NCBI GenBank assembly: GCA_937127205.1
Contig: CAKZLS010000059.1
Coordinates: 1-14,706, forward strand
Source: an uncultured Rhodospirillales bacterium
Lineage (GTDB): Bacteria; Pseudomonadota; Alphaproteobacteria; Rhodospirillales; Defluviicoccaceae
Direction of reading: 5' to 3'
DNA: 14,706 bases
Below are positions 4,390 through 12,388 of the stretch, in pieces. Position 1 is the stretch's first letter. Every line of letters begins with the position of its first letter. The notes under the pieces were generated by a model. The model saw nothing but the letters and a program-made list of their open reading frames with translations. It had not been told where the DNA came from and made no database searches. The translations under genes were made by a program, and so were the position numbers.

Positions 4390-6649
4390 ACGCGGTGGTG
4401 AAAGCCGCGGCCAGGTGCCGGGCTGGGCTTTTGTCCTGCTCTCGCTGGCGGGGGTCGTATTCGCGCTAACTCTCGTTCCCCGAGTTGCCTCGGGTGAAGT
4501 CCTGCGCGTGGCCATTCCATGGCTGCCGTCTTTCGGCGTCCAGTTTTCGTTCTTCGTCGACGGTCTCAGCCTCCTTTTCGCGCTTCTGATCACCGGGATC
4601 GGCGTGTTTATCGGCCTTTATGCACGCGCATACATGCATGGCCATGCACAGACCGGCGCTTTCTTTTGCTACCTGATCTTTTTTCAGGCGTCCATGCTCG
4701 GCTTGGTGCTCGCCGACAACATCATCACGCTGTTTGTCTTTTGGGAGCTGACCACCGTCTCCTCCTTTTTACTCATTGGCTTCGATCACGCGTCCGAGAA
4801 GGCCCGCCGCAACGCTTGGCAAGCGCTCCTCGTTACCGGCGCCGGCGGCCTGGCGCTTCTCGCCGGGCTGCTCCTGCTGGCCCAGGCCGGTGGCAGCATG
4901 GAGCTGTCGGAACTGATGACGGCCGAGTCCGGCGTTCAGGAACACCCGCTTTACCTGGGTATCCTGGTGCTGATCCTCCTCGGCGCTTTCACCAAGTCCG
5001 CACAGGTGCCGTTCCATTTCTGGCTGCCGAACGCGATGGCCGCGCCGACGCCGGTGAGCGCCTATCTGCATTCGGCCACCATGGTCAAGGCCGGCATCTA
5101 TCTGCTCGCGCGCGTGCACCCCTCCCTGTCCGGCACGCCGGAATGGATCTGGACGCTGACCATTTTCGGGGCCGTTACCGCCGTCTGGGCGTCCATCGTG
5201 GCCATGCGGCAAACGGACCTTAAGCTGGCACTCGCCTACACCACGGTGATGGCGCTCGGCACGCTTACCATGTTTCTTGGATCGGAAGCGCATATCGCCA
5301 TCACCGCTGCGATGACCTTCCTGGTCGTGCATTGCTTGTACAAGTCCGCGCTCTTCATGGTCATCGGCATTATCGACCATGAAACCGGCACCCGCGAGGT
5401 GGATCGCCTCGGCGGTCTGTTCCGGGCCATGCCGATTACCGCCGTGGCGGCCGCCGCGGCCGCGTTTTCCATGGCTGGCTTCCCGCCGTTTCTGGGTTTC
5501 ATCGGCAAGGAGCTGAAATACGAAGGCGCACTGGCTGTGGCGTCCGAGCCGCTGCTCGTTGCCGGCGCCGCCATTGCCGCCAACGCCCTAATGGTGGGAC
5601 TTGCCGCGGTCGTTGCCATCCGCCCGTTCTACGGCGCTCCGCGCACCTATGACCGTACTCCTCACCGCCCGCCTTTCGGAATGTGGATCGGTCCGGTGTT
5701 CATGGCGTTGCTCGGTCTCACTTTCGGCGTTGGACCTGAATATGTGGGCAATCTGCTTATCAATCCGGCGGCTAACGCCGTTGCCGGAATACAAAAGGAC
5801 GTCAAATTCGCGCTGTGGCACGGCGTCAATATCCCGCTCATGATGAGCATTTTGACTGTGGCCTTGGGCGTGGCCGTGTTCATCTTCAGCGACACTCTGC
5901 GCCGATGGCTGGCCTCGGCTCTCGGACATCTCCTGACAGGTGACGAAGCCTACGACGGCGTCAAGGGCGCGATCCTGAAGCTGGCGGACGTCCAAACCGC
6001 AATACTGCAGAACGGATCTTTACGACGGTACTTGTTCGTGGTGTTCGCGGTCACCGCTGCCGGCGTGGGCGGGACGTTGATTGCAGAAGGCGGCATGGCA
6101 TGGCCGGCGCTGTGGCCGGATGTCCCCATATACGAGTGGGCCATCGTCGTCCTCATTGCCGCCGGGGCGGTCGTACCCATGGCCGCGCGCTCGCGGCTGG
6201 CCGGTATCTGCGGACTGGGCACCGTCGGTTCCGGCGTTGCCTTGATTTTCCTTATTTACGGCGCGCCCGACGTTGCCAAGACGCAGCTCCTGGTGGAGGT
6301 TTTGTTCGTGGTGATGATTTCCGTCGTATTCCTGAAATTGCCGCGCTTTGCCGAAACGACTCATCCGCCGAAGCGCGGACGTCTTGGTGACCTTACGCTT
6401 GCCGCGATTTCCGGTGGCGTGATGACGCTGATGACGCTGGCGGTGCTCGACACGCCGCTGAACGACCACCTGACCAAGTATTTCGAAGCCAACAGTGTTC
6501 CAGGGGGGCAAGGCGGCAACATCGTCAACGTCATCTTGGTCGATTTCCGGGCGCTGGACACCTTCGGCGAAATCGTTGTCGTCGCAGTGGCCGCTCTTGG
6601 CGCGTTCGGGTTGATCAAACTGCGATCCACGAGGGCGGGCGGCTCATGA
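4382..6649 (+). CDS. mrpA: Mrp-type Na+(K+)/H+ antiporter subunit A
   Basis: This 755-residue polytopic protein is the large subunit of the multi-gene cation/proton antiporter, related to NuoL of complex I. The NuoL-like core (about residues 40-420) carries the conserved Glu122 in LFVFWELTTVSSFLLIG and lysines 205 and 236 in TKSAQVPFHFWLPNAM and HSATMVKAGIYLLARVH, residues of the proton path in this family. The C-terminal part holds a DUF4040/MbhD-like segment (YGAPDVAKTQLLVEVLFVVM) and an MbhE-like end with DTFGEIVVVAVAALGAFGL, as in full MrpA. I chose ATG 4382, which has AGAGGAG (4363-4369) 12 bases upstream, over an in-frame GTG at 4340. It overlaps mrpB by 4 bases. It does not include a fused MrpB domain, since mrpB is separate. 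Confidence 0.93.
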   Translation: MAERGGESRGQVPGWAFVLLSLAGVVFALTLVPRVASGEVLRVAIPWLPSFGVQFSFFVDGLSLLFALLITGIGVFIGLYARAYMHGHAQTGAFFCYLIFFQASMLGLVLADNIITLFVFWELTTVSSFLLIGFDHASEKARRNAWQALLVTGAGGLALLAGLLLLAQAGGSMELSELMTAESGVQEHPLYLGILVLILLGAFTKSAQVPFHFWLPNAMAAPTPVSAYLHSATMVKAGIYLLARVHPSLSGTPEWIWTLTIFGAVTAVWASIVAMRQTDLKLALAYTTVMALGTLTMFLGSEAHIAITAAMTFLVVHCLYKSALFMVIGIIDHETGTREVDRLGGLFRAMPITAVAAAAAAFSMAGFPPFLGFIGKELKYEGALAVASEPLLVAGAAIAANALMVGLAAVVAIRPFYGAPRTYDRTPHRPPFGMWIGPVFMALLGLTFGVGPEYVGNLLINPAANAVAGIQKDVKFALWHGVNIPLMMSILTVALGVAVFIFSDTLRRWLASALGHLLTGDEAYDGVKGAILKLADVQTAILQNGSLRRYLFVVFAVTAAGVGGTLIAEGGMAWPALWPDVPIYEWAIVVLIAAGAVVPMAARSRLAGICGLGTVGSGVALIFLIYGAPDVAKTQLLVEVLFVVMISVVFLKLPRFAETTHPPKRGRLGDLTLAAISGGVMTLMTLAVLDTPLNDHLTKYFEANSVPGGQGGNIVNVILVDFRALDTFGEIVVVAVAALGAFGLIKLRSTRAGGS

Positions 6650-7047
6650 ATTCACTGATCTTGTCGACGGTAGCGCGGGCGGTTATCGCCCTGATGGTGC
6701 TGTTTTCGCTATATCTGCTGATCCGCGGACATAACCTGCCGGGTGGCGGGTTCGTGGGTGGATTGGTGGCGGCGTCCGCGTTTCTGCTGCACGCCATCGC
6801 CAACGGCGTGCCGGCGACCCGGCGTCTGCTCCGCGTCGATCCGCGAGCCATCACCATGATCGGTGTTGCGGTCGCTATTATCGCCGGCCTCGTCGCGGCG
6901 TTTCAAGGCGCGCCTTTCCTAACAGGCGTTTGGGCCTTCCCGGGGGGCGTACCGCTCGGCACCCCTCTGCTGTTCGACGTCGGCGTGTATCTGGTCGTCG
7001 TCGGCGCCGTAGTCACGCTCGTCCTTGCCCTGGAAGAGGACGCCTGA
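6646..7047 (+). CDS. mrpB: Mrp antiporter subunit B
   Basis: This 133-residue membrane protein has four hydrophobic segments and the family's signature loop, RGHNLPGGGFVGGLVAASAF, near residues 27-46. MrpB is an essential small subunit that packs against MrpA in the antiporter. Its ATG overlaps the mrpA stop (ATGA, 6646-6649), indicating coupled translation. The length is usual for the stand-alone subunit, and mrpC follows after one base. Confidence 0.92.
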   Translation: MNSLILSTVARAVIALMVLFSLYLLIRGHNLPGGGFVGGLVAASAFLLHAIANGVPATRRLLRVDPRAITMIGVAVAIIAGLVAAFQGAPFLTGVWAFPGGVPLGTPLLFDVGVYLVVVGAVVTLVLALEEDA

Positions 7048-7048
7048 G

Positions 7049-7447
7049 ATGGAGGTGCTTCTCGCGGTTTTGGTCGGTTGGCTATTCGGAGCGGCGGTTT
7101 ATCTAATGCTGAGCCGCAGCTTGGTGCGCTACCTGTTCGGTCTCGTGCTCATAAGCAACGCTGCCAACCTTGCCATTTTCGCCTCTGGCCGACTGACGCG
7201 CGGCGCGCCGGCGCTGGTGCCGGATGGATTGACCGCGCCGGCGGAGGTTGTTGCCAACGCATTACCGCAGGCGCTCATTCTCACCGCCATCGTGATCGGT
7301 TTCGGTCTGCTCGCGTTTGCCTTCGTTCTGGCCTATCGCGCGCATGATGAACTCGGCACCGTCGATACCGACGCCATGCGCGTTGCCGAGCCCATCGCGG
7401 AAGAAAAACCGGTGCCTGCCGCGTCCGGCCGGGAGACGGCGGTGTGA
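7049..7447 (+). CDS. mrpC: Mrp antiporter subunit C (NuoK-like)
   Basis: This 132-residue protein has three predicted helices and the NuoK/MrpC hallmarks: LVRYLFGLVLISNAANL in helix 2 and NALPQALILTAIVIGFG in helix 3. It ends in a soluble, acidic and proline-rich tail of about 35 residues, somewhat longer than in many homologues. I chose the ATG at 7049, one base after the mrpB stop, because GAGGA lies 8 bases upstream inside mrpB. A longer reading starting at 7025 would add eight residues in overlap with mrpB and is less likely. The stop overlaps the mrpD GTG by four bases. Confidence 0.92.
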   Translation: MEVLLAVLVGWLFGAAVYLMLSRSLVRYLFGLVLISNAANLAIFASGRLTRGAPALVPDGLTAPAEVVANALPQALILTAIVIGFGLLAFAFVLAYRAHDELGTVDTDAMRVAEPIAEEKPVPAASGRETAV

Positions 7448-8952
7448 GCTGGCTGCTGGTTCTTCCCATCGCGATCCCCATGGCGACGGCCGTGCTTGCG
7501 CTGCTGGTGCGCAAGCAGCACATCATGGAACGCTATGTCAGCGCCGGCGGCGGCGCGGCTCTTTTCGTGGCGACGGTGGTTCTGCTGGCGGCCGTATGGC
7601 AGGATGGCACCCTTGTCGGTCGGATGGGAAATTGGCCGCCGCCTTTCGGCATCGTGCTGGTGGCCGACTTGTTCAGCGCCGTGATGGTGCTGATCGCCGG
7701 CCTCACCGGCTTGCTGATCGTGATTTTCGCGCTGGCGACAGTGGACGTGGAGCGCGAACGCTTCGCGTTCCATTCCTTCTATCACATCTTGCTTGGCGGC
7801 GTTTGCGGCGCCTTCCTCACCGGCGACGTGTTCAATCTCTACGTCTGGTTCGAGGTCATGCTGATTTCGTCGTTCGCGCTGATCGCGCTCGGCGGCGAGA
7901 AAGCGCAGCTCGACGGCGCGGTCAAGTACGCGGCCATCAATCTGGTCTCCACCATCCTGTTCCTGACCTCCATCGGCCTGCTCTACGGCGCCACCGGAAC
8001 GCTGAACATGGCCGAGTTGAACCAGGCTGTGCGCGCGGTGGAAAATCAGGGGCTGATCGATGCGATCGCGATCATGTTCCTGATCGCCTTCGGGATCAAA
8101 GCGGCGGTGTTTCCACTGTTTTTCTGGCTGCCGGCCTCCTATCACACGCCGCCGGTGGCGGTGACGGCGATATTCGCGGCGTTGATGACCAAGGTCGGTG
8201 TTTATGCCCTGTTCCGCATGTTCACGCTGGTCTTCACCAACGACTTGGCATTAACCCACACCGTAATGCTGGTTGTCGCGGCGCTGACCATGATCACCGG
8301 CGTGCTCGGCGCCGCCGCCCACACCGATATCCGGCGCATTCTGTCGTTTCATATCGTCAGCCAGATCGGCTACATGGTGCTCGGTCTGGCGCTGTTTACG
8401 CCGCTGGCCCTGGTGGGCGGGGTGTTCTATCTGATCCACCACATTATCGTTAAGGCGAACCTGTTCCTGATCGGCGGCGTGATCAAGCGGGTGGCGGGAT
8501 CCTTCGACCTCAATCGCCTTGGCGGGCTGTACCTCAGCCATCCCGTGCTGGCGGTCATGTTCCTCATACCGGCCTTTTCGCTCGCCGGATTTCCGCCCCT
8601 CTCGGGGTTCTGGGCCAAGCTGATCCTGATCAAGGCCAGCCTCGACCTGGAAGAGTATCTGATCGCCGGCGTGGCCCTCGTGGTTGGGCTGCTGACCATC
8701 TATTCCATGACCAAGATCTGGATCCAAGCATTCTGGAAGCCGCTGCCAGCGGATGGCGCGCCGGCGGGACCGGCACCGCTCTCCGGGTTCGAGCGGGTGG
8801 CGCTGTATACGCCGATCATCGTCATGTGCGCAGTCACCGTAACCATCGGGATCTGGGTGGAGCCGTTCTTTGTCTTTGCCGAGCGCGCTGCTCAAGAACT
8901 GATCGAACCGGCTGGTTATGTGGCGGCAGTGCTGGGAGGAGGCCCGCGATGA
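7444..8952 (+). CDS. mrpD: Mrp antiporter subunit D (NuoM/N-like)
   Basis: This 502-residue polytopic protein is related to NuoM/NuoN and forms part of the proton path. The key acidic residue Glu137 lies in NLYVWFEVMLISSFALIALG and Lys219 in IAFGIKAAVFPLFFWLPASY; both fall at the numbers of residues known to be essential in Bacillus MrpD. Further conserved parts are TAIFAALMTKVGVYALFRMF and AGFPPLSGFWAKLILI. It uses a GTG start inside GTGA (7444-7447) overlapping the mrpC stop, and its own stop overlaps the mrpE ATG, so translation is coupled at both ends. The length is standard for the family. Confidence 0.94.
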   Translation: MSWLLVLPIAIPMATAVLALLVRKQHIMERYVSAGGGAALFVATVVLLAAVWQDGTLVGRMGNWPPPFGIVLVADLFSAVMVLIAGLTGLLIVIFALATVDVERERFAFHSFYHILLGGVCGAFLTGDVFNLYVWFEVMLISSFALIALGGEKAQLDGAVKYAAINLVSTILFLTSIGLLYGATGTLNMAELNQAVRAVENQGLIDAIAIMFLIAFGIKAAVFPLFFWLPASYHTPPVAVTAIFAALMTKVGVYALFRMFTLVFTNDLALTHTVMLVVAALTMITGVLGAAAHTDIRRILSFHIVSQIGYMVLGLALFTPLALVGGVFYLIHHIIVKANLFLIGGVIKRVAGSFDLNRLGGLYLSHPVLAVMFLIPAFSLAGFPPLSGFWAKLILIKASLDLEEYLIAGVALVVGLLTIYSMTKIWIQAFWKPLPADGAPAGPAPLSGFERVALYTPIIVMCAVTVTIGIWVEPFFVFAERAAQELIEPAGYVAAVLGGGPR

Positions 8953-9284
8953 GCAAGATCGTCCGCACCGTCAAAGGGTTCGAACTCGCATTCTATTTTC
9001 TTTACGAACTGGTCATTTCGAGTTTCCGGGTCGCCTGGGAAGTCGTGACGCCTCAGTCTTATTCCCGCCCGGGCATCATTGCCGTTCCCCTCGACGTCCG
9101 TTCCGATCTTGGGATCACGCTGCTGGCCAATCTGATCTCGCTGACGCCGGGCTCGCTGTCACTCGAGGTGTCGGCCGACCGCCGCACCCTCTATGTCCAT
9201 GTCATGTTTATCGATGACGCCGACGTCGAACGCGCCAATATCAAAAACAACTTCGAGCGGCGGGTATTGGAGGTGGTGGAATGA
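8949..9284 (+). CDS. mrpE: Mrp antiporter subunit E, short form
   Basis: This 111-residue protein has the conserved MrpE C-terminal region: RPGIIAVPLDVRSDLGITLL, ANLISLTPGSLSLEVS and YVHVMFIDD. Long MrpE proteins are about 160 residues and begin with two further membrane helices. These are absent here, and the protein starts directly at the helix equivalent to FELAFYFLYELVISSFRVAW. The upstream extension of the frame runs through mrpD and does not encode such helices, so this is a genuine short form rather than a mis-chosen start. The ATG overlaps the mrpD stop (ATGA, 8949-8952), and its stop overlaps mrpF. Confidence 0.9.
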   Translation: MSKIVRTVKGFELAFYFLYELVISSFRVAWEVVTPQSYSRPGIIAVPLDVRSDLGITLLANLISLTPGSLSLEVSADRRTLYVHVMFIDDADVERANIKNNFERRVLEVVE

Positions 9285-9613
9285 TCGATCTCGGCCTCGG
9301 TCTCGTTGGATGGGCTACGGCGGTGTGCCTGGTCCTTGTCATTCTCGGCATGGCGCTGGGTTTCGTTCGCATGTTGCTGGGACCAACCCTCCCCGACCGT
9401 GTTGTGGGTCTCGACATGCTGACCGTGCTGATGGTGGCGTTTGCCGCCGCATATGCCATTGCCGTGGATGAAACCGCGTTTCTCGATGTAGCCATCGTTC
9501 TGGCCCTGGTAGGGTTCCTGGGGACGGTGGCTTTCGCGCGATACGCCGATCGGCGTGCTGCCGAAGACGAAGCAGCCGGCAAGACCCATCCAACCGAGGA
9601 GCACCGTCAATGA
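9281..9613 (+). CDS. mrpF: Mrp antiporter subunit F
   Basis: This 110-residue protein has three hydrophobic helices. The family motif LGPTLPDRVVGLDMLTVL carries the conserved Asp39 and Asp45, followed by FLDVAIVLALVGFLGTVAFA. MrpF lies at the interface proposed for sodium passage in structural work on the complex. A charged tail of about 25 residues follows the last helix. Start and stop each overlap a neighbour by 4 bases (ATGA at 9281-9284 and 9610-9613). Confidence 0.92.
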   Translation: MIDLGLGLVGWATAVCLVLVILGMALGFVRMLLGPTLPDRVVGLDMLTVLMVAFAAAYAIAVDETAFLDVAIVLALVGFLGTVAFARYADRRAAEDEAAGKTHPTEEHRQ

Positions 9614-9984
9614 TACTCGACATCATTGTGGCCGTGCTTCTCGTCTCTGGCGGCGCCTTCTGTTTTGTCGCCGGGCTGGGCCTCGTCCGGATGCAGGACG
9701 TCTATCTTCGTATGCATGCGGCAACGAAGGCCGCCACTCTGGGCACGGGACTGATCCTGGCGGGTGTCGCCGTATACTTTGCCGAAGTCGCCACTGAAAT
9801 TCGCGCCTTGATCGCAATTGTTTTTCTGGTGATCACCGCGCCCGTGGCGGCGCACATGATTGGCCGCACCGCATACAAGAACCGCGTGCCTATGTGGGAA
9901 GGAACCACGATAGACGAATGGGACGGGCAGGTCCCGCCGCGCGCGGATCCCTCCCCCACGCATAGCGAAAGGACCTCGAAATGA
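9610..9984 (+). CDS. mrpG: Mrp antiporter subunit G
   Basis: This 124-residue protein has three membrane helices and the usual motifs GLVRMQDVYLRMHAATKAAT and VFLVITAPVAAHMIGRTAY. It closes the canonical A-G set of the antiporter. The final 30 residues are soluble and acidic/proline-containing. Its stop codon overlaps the start of the next gene, a universal stress protein (ATGA, 9981-9984), so that gene is part of the same translational unit. Confidence 0.92.
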   Translation: MILDIIVAVLLVSGGAFCFVAGLGLVRMQDVYLRMHAATKAATLGTGLILAGVAVYFAEVATEIRALIAIVFLVITAPVAAHMIGRTAYKNRVPMWEGTTIDEWDGQVPPRADPSPTHSERTSK

Positions 9985-10904
9985 AACGGTTCAAAAACAT
10001 CCTGGTTATTCCATCAGAACCAGCGGCCGACGACCCGGCATTGGTGCGCGCCGTCAAGCTGGCCGAAAACAATGCCGCCCGCATGACGGTGCTCTGGCCG
10101 CTTGAGGAAGCCAACGATGGCGGAACGGGTCTAGAGTACTTTCCGGATGTCGCGCCTGCCATCGAGGATGCCCTTGAAAAAGCCGTAGCGCCGGCGCGCG
10201 AACAGGGGCTCATCGTGAACACAATGGTAAGGACGGGTCGGCCTTTCATCGAAATCATTCATCAGGTTCAGGAAGCCGGCCACGACCTGGTGATGAAAAC
10301 GGCCCGCGGAAAGAAGCTGCATAAGTCGATGATATTCGGAACCACGGCGCTCCACCTGCTTCGCAAGTGCCCGTGTCAGGTGTGGATTGTCGACCCCCAT
10401 CCCGAACGCCACTCCGGAGTGCTTGCCGCCATCGATCCCGACACAAACCGCGCTCAGGGCCACACCATGCACCAAACAATCATGGAGCTGGCGACGTCCT
10501 TGTCCATACTGGAGAATGTGGAACTTCATGTGGTCCACGCATGGAGCGTGGCTCACGAAGACATGATCAAGCATTCCCCCTTTCTCCGCATATCAAAGAC
10601 CAAAGCCGACGACTACATCAAAGATATCGAAGCACGCCATCGCGAAAGCTTTGATGCTGTCGTGGACCAGTTTCGGGTGCGTGCGCCAAACATGAAGGTT
10701 CATTTCTTGAAAGGCTTGCCGGAGATCGTCGTGCCGGAGGTTGTGAAGGAGTACAACATCGAGGTGGTGGTCATGGGCACGCTGGCCCGAACCGGCATTC
10801 CGGGGATGTTCATCGGCAATACCGCTGAAGGGGTGCTCAACCAGGTCGATTGCTCGGTGCTCGCCGTCAAACCGGAAGGCTTCGTCTCGCCCGTCCCGGC
10901 GTAG
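9981..10904 (+). CDS. Tandem-domain universal stress protein, UspE-type, coupled to mrpG
   Basis: This 307-residue cytoplasmic protein consists of two Usp domains (about residues 1-145 and 150-300). Domain 1 opens FKNILVIPSEP and closes with a KTARGKK segment followed by TTALHLLRKCPCQVWIVDP. Domain 2 ends VVMGTLARTGIPGMFIGNTA and CSVLAVKPEGF, the layout of E. coli UspE (316 residues). In domain 2 the nucleotide motif G-x2-G-x9-G-(S/T/N) is degenerate: GTLA lacks the second Gly, while GN is kept. Nucleotide binding is therefore uncertain. The start overlaps the mrpG stop by 4 bases, so it is made together with the antiporter. A regulatory role on Mrp, like the TeaD Usp with its TRAP transporter in Halomonas, is an inference. 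A second copy follows at 10924. Confidence 0.9.
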   Translation: MKRFKNILVIPSEPAADDPALVRAVKLAENNAARMTVLWPLEEANDGGTGLEYFPDVAPAIEDALEKAVAPAREQGLIVNTMVRTGRPFIEIIHQVQEAGHDLVMKTARGKKLHKSMIFGTTALHLLRKCPCQVWIVDPHPERHSGVLAAIDPDTNRAQGHTMHQTIMELATSLSILENVELHVVHAWSVAHEDMIKHSPFLRISKTKADDYIKDIEARHRESFDAVVDQFRVRAPNMKVHFLKGLPEIVVPEVVKEYNIEVVVMGTLARTGIPGMFIGNTAEGVLNQVDCSVLAVKPEGFVSPVPA

Positions 10905-10923
10905 ATCAAAGTGCAAAACGGCC

Positions 10924-11847
10924 ATGCAGCGGTTCAAAAGTATTCTCGTCGTGTTCGATCGGGCAACCGGTAACCACGATGCTTTGGAGCACGCGGCAGA
11001 CTTGGCTCGACGCAACGGCGCTCGGCTCAGCCTCTTGGTGTGCCTGACGGAGTTCGAGAGCAGCGGCGACAGCGACAACTTGGAAAACGTTGTGGTCGCC
11101 GGTCTGCGCTCCCACTTCAAAGGGATCATCGAGCCGTTTAGGGCCATGGATCTCGCCGTTTCATCGGAAGTACGCCTGGGCCGTTTCTTCGTTCAAGTTA
11201 TTCGCCATGTGCTTGGTGACGACCACGACCTTGTCGTTAAGGTTGCCGAGAGTGATGGCCATTACGGGTTCCAGTTCAGCAGCACCGACCTTCATCTGCT
11301 GCGCAAGTGTCCGCGGCCGTTACGGCTATTAAAACCAGGTCACCCCGGGGAAAACGGGCCCATACTCGCGGCCATCGCGCCGCCCGGCGGGCATCGGGAC
11401 ATTGCACGGCTCAATGCCAATATCCTGGAATTGGCGTCGTCGATGGCTATCGAGCGCAAACAGCCGCTTCACGTCGTCCAGGCGTGGGCGCCCATCGATC
11501 CCTTGCTTTTTAATCACTTGGACCGGCCGGGATTGGACGATCCGGCAACGAAGGAAAAGCTCGGTCTGGTGCGTAGCCGCGCCCAAGCGCTGTTTGAAAA
11601 AACCGTCCGCCCATTCATGACTGAAGGCCTCGACATTCACCGTCACTTTGTCGATGGCGTACCATCCCGGGTCATCATCGATCTTGTTCGCGATCTGGCA
11701 CCCGACGTTGCCGTGATGTCGACCCTCAACCGCTCCGGTGTGGCTGGTCTGCTCGTGGGAGAAACGGCTGAGAACGTGTTCCGCCAGATCGATTGTTCAG
11801 TACTGGCCTTGAAACCCAATGGTTTCATCTCGCCTGTGTCGGGGTGA
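10924..11847 (+). CDS. Second tandem-domain universal stress protein, UspE-type
   Basis: This 307-residue paralogue has exactly the same length as its upstream neighbour and shares its opening (FKSILVVFDRA), domain-1 closure (DLHLLRKCPRPLRLLKPG) and C-terminal end (CSVLALKPNGFISPV). It probably arose by tandem duplication and then diverged. Its second-domain nucleotide motif is more degraded: the segment reads STLNRSGVAGLLVGE, losing both glycines of G-x2-G and the Ser/Thr/Asn after the last Gly. This argues against ATP binding there. Only 19 bases separate it from the first copy, and no good ribosome site is visible, so expression may depend on read-through from the operon. It is the last plus-strand gene of the block; the 66 bases after it hold no clear terminator before the convergent lipoprotein. 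Confidence 0.88.
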   Translation: MQRFKSILVVFDRATGNHDALEHAADLARRNGARLSLLVCLTEFESSGDSDNLENVVVAGLRSHFKGIIEPFRAMDLAVSSEVRLGRFFVQVIRHVLGDDHDLVVKVAESDGHYGFQFSSTDLHLLRKCPRPLRLLKPGHPGENGPILAAIAPPGGHRDIARLNANILELASSMAIERKQPLHVVQAWAPIDPLLFNHLDRPGLDDPATKEKLGLVRSRAQALFEKTVRPFMTEGLDIHRHFVDGVPSRVIIDLVRDLAPDVAVMSTLNRSGVAGLLVGETAENVFRQIDCSVLALKPNGFISPVSG

Positions 11848-11913
11848 GGCGAAGAACGCATTCCCGTAATCGGATACTATGATCGCGTCGGTTTTCTGAG
11901 ATCGCCGAGATTA

Positions 11914-12291
11914 CTACCGCTCGAACAGCGCGCGGGCATGATATGGGGCCTTGCTGTCGGGGAACTGCGTCTTTCTGCAGACTTCTGACCTGTAGCTGCA
12001 GACGACGCCGTCGCTGAACTTGATAGACGTTATGTTCTTGGCGCCAACGCGATCAACATAGATTTGGAACCTCCGCGCAGCGTCTTCTCCGAGGTATTTT
12101 TCCGTGGCAGCGATCGCCGGTCCTTCGCCATCGTAGCAGGCGCGTTCGATCCGGTCGCAGACCACGCCTCTCTCAGGCTCATACACCTTGTTGAAGGCGG
12201 CCTTCGGTCGCTCCGACGTCGTGTCGGATGAAGAGCACGCCGCCACGCCGGCGGCTATAGCGACAATCATGGTGACGCACACGGATTTCAT
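11914..12291 (-). CDS. Lipoprotein resembling the YcgJ / Fels-1 prophage protein family
   Basis: This 125-residue protein begins with a lipoprotein signal: MKSVCVTMIVAIAAGVAAC, with lipobox VAAC and Cys19 as the acylation site, followed by SSSD, which suggests outer-membrane sorting by the +2 rule. The mature part has four cysteines in a pattern recalling YcgJ-type proteins: GVVCDRIERACYDGEG, then TEKYLGEDAARRF, then FSDGVVCSYRSEVC. The cysteines probably form two disulfides in the periplasm. The role of this family is unknown. I chose the ATG at 12291 because it gives a clean signal peptide and has GAGAGAAAG upstream; a longer frame from 12393 would place 34 unrelated residues first. The gene is convergent with the Usp genes and divergent from frmA. 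The family assignment is from memory of the pattern and is moderate. Confidence 0.7.
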   Translation of the reverse strand: MKSVCVTMIVAIAAGVAACSSSDTTSERPKAAFNKVYEPERGVVCDRIERACYDGEGPAIAATEKYLGEDAARRFQIYVDRVGAKNITSIKFSDGVVCSYRSEVCRKTQFPDSKAPYHARALFER

Positions 12292-12388
12292 AAGCGGCTT
12301 TCTCTCAAAGTCTGTCAAAACAAGGTTCAGGCCAGTTGCAATACGGATTCCGCTCGGAAATTTACCCGACGTCCTCTGACCCAAGCTC

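Noticed and set aside
7317..8453. Plus-strand frame of 378 codons inside mrpC/mrpD and minus-strand frame 7333-8145
   Set aside because: Both cover mrpD, whose motifs (Glu137, Lys219) are unmistakable; the alternative products are Arg/His-rich and low in hydrophobic structure.
11848..11913. Possible bidirectional terminator between the Usp pair and the lipoprotein
   Set aside because: Only GTAATC/GATTAC with a loop of about 37 bases was found, and no T-run; the GATCGC pair there is a direct repeat, not a hairpin.
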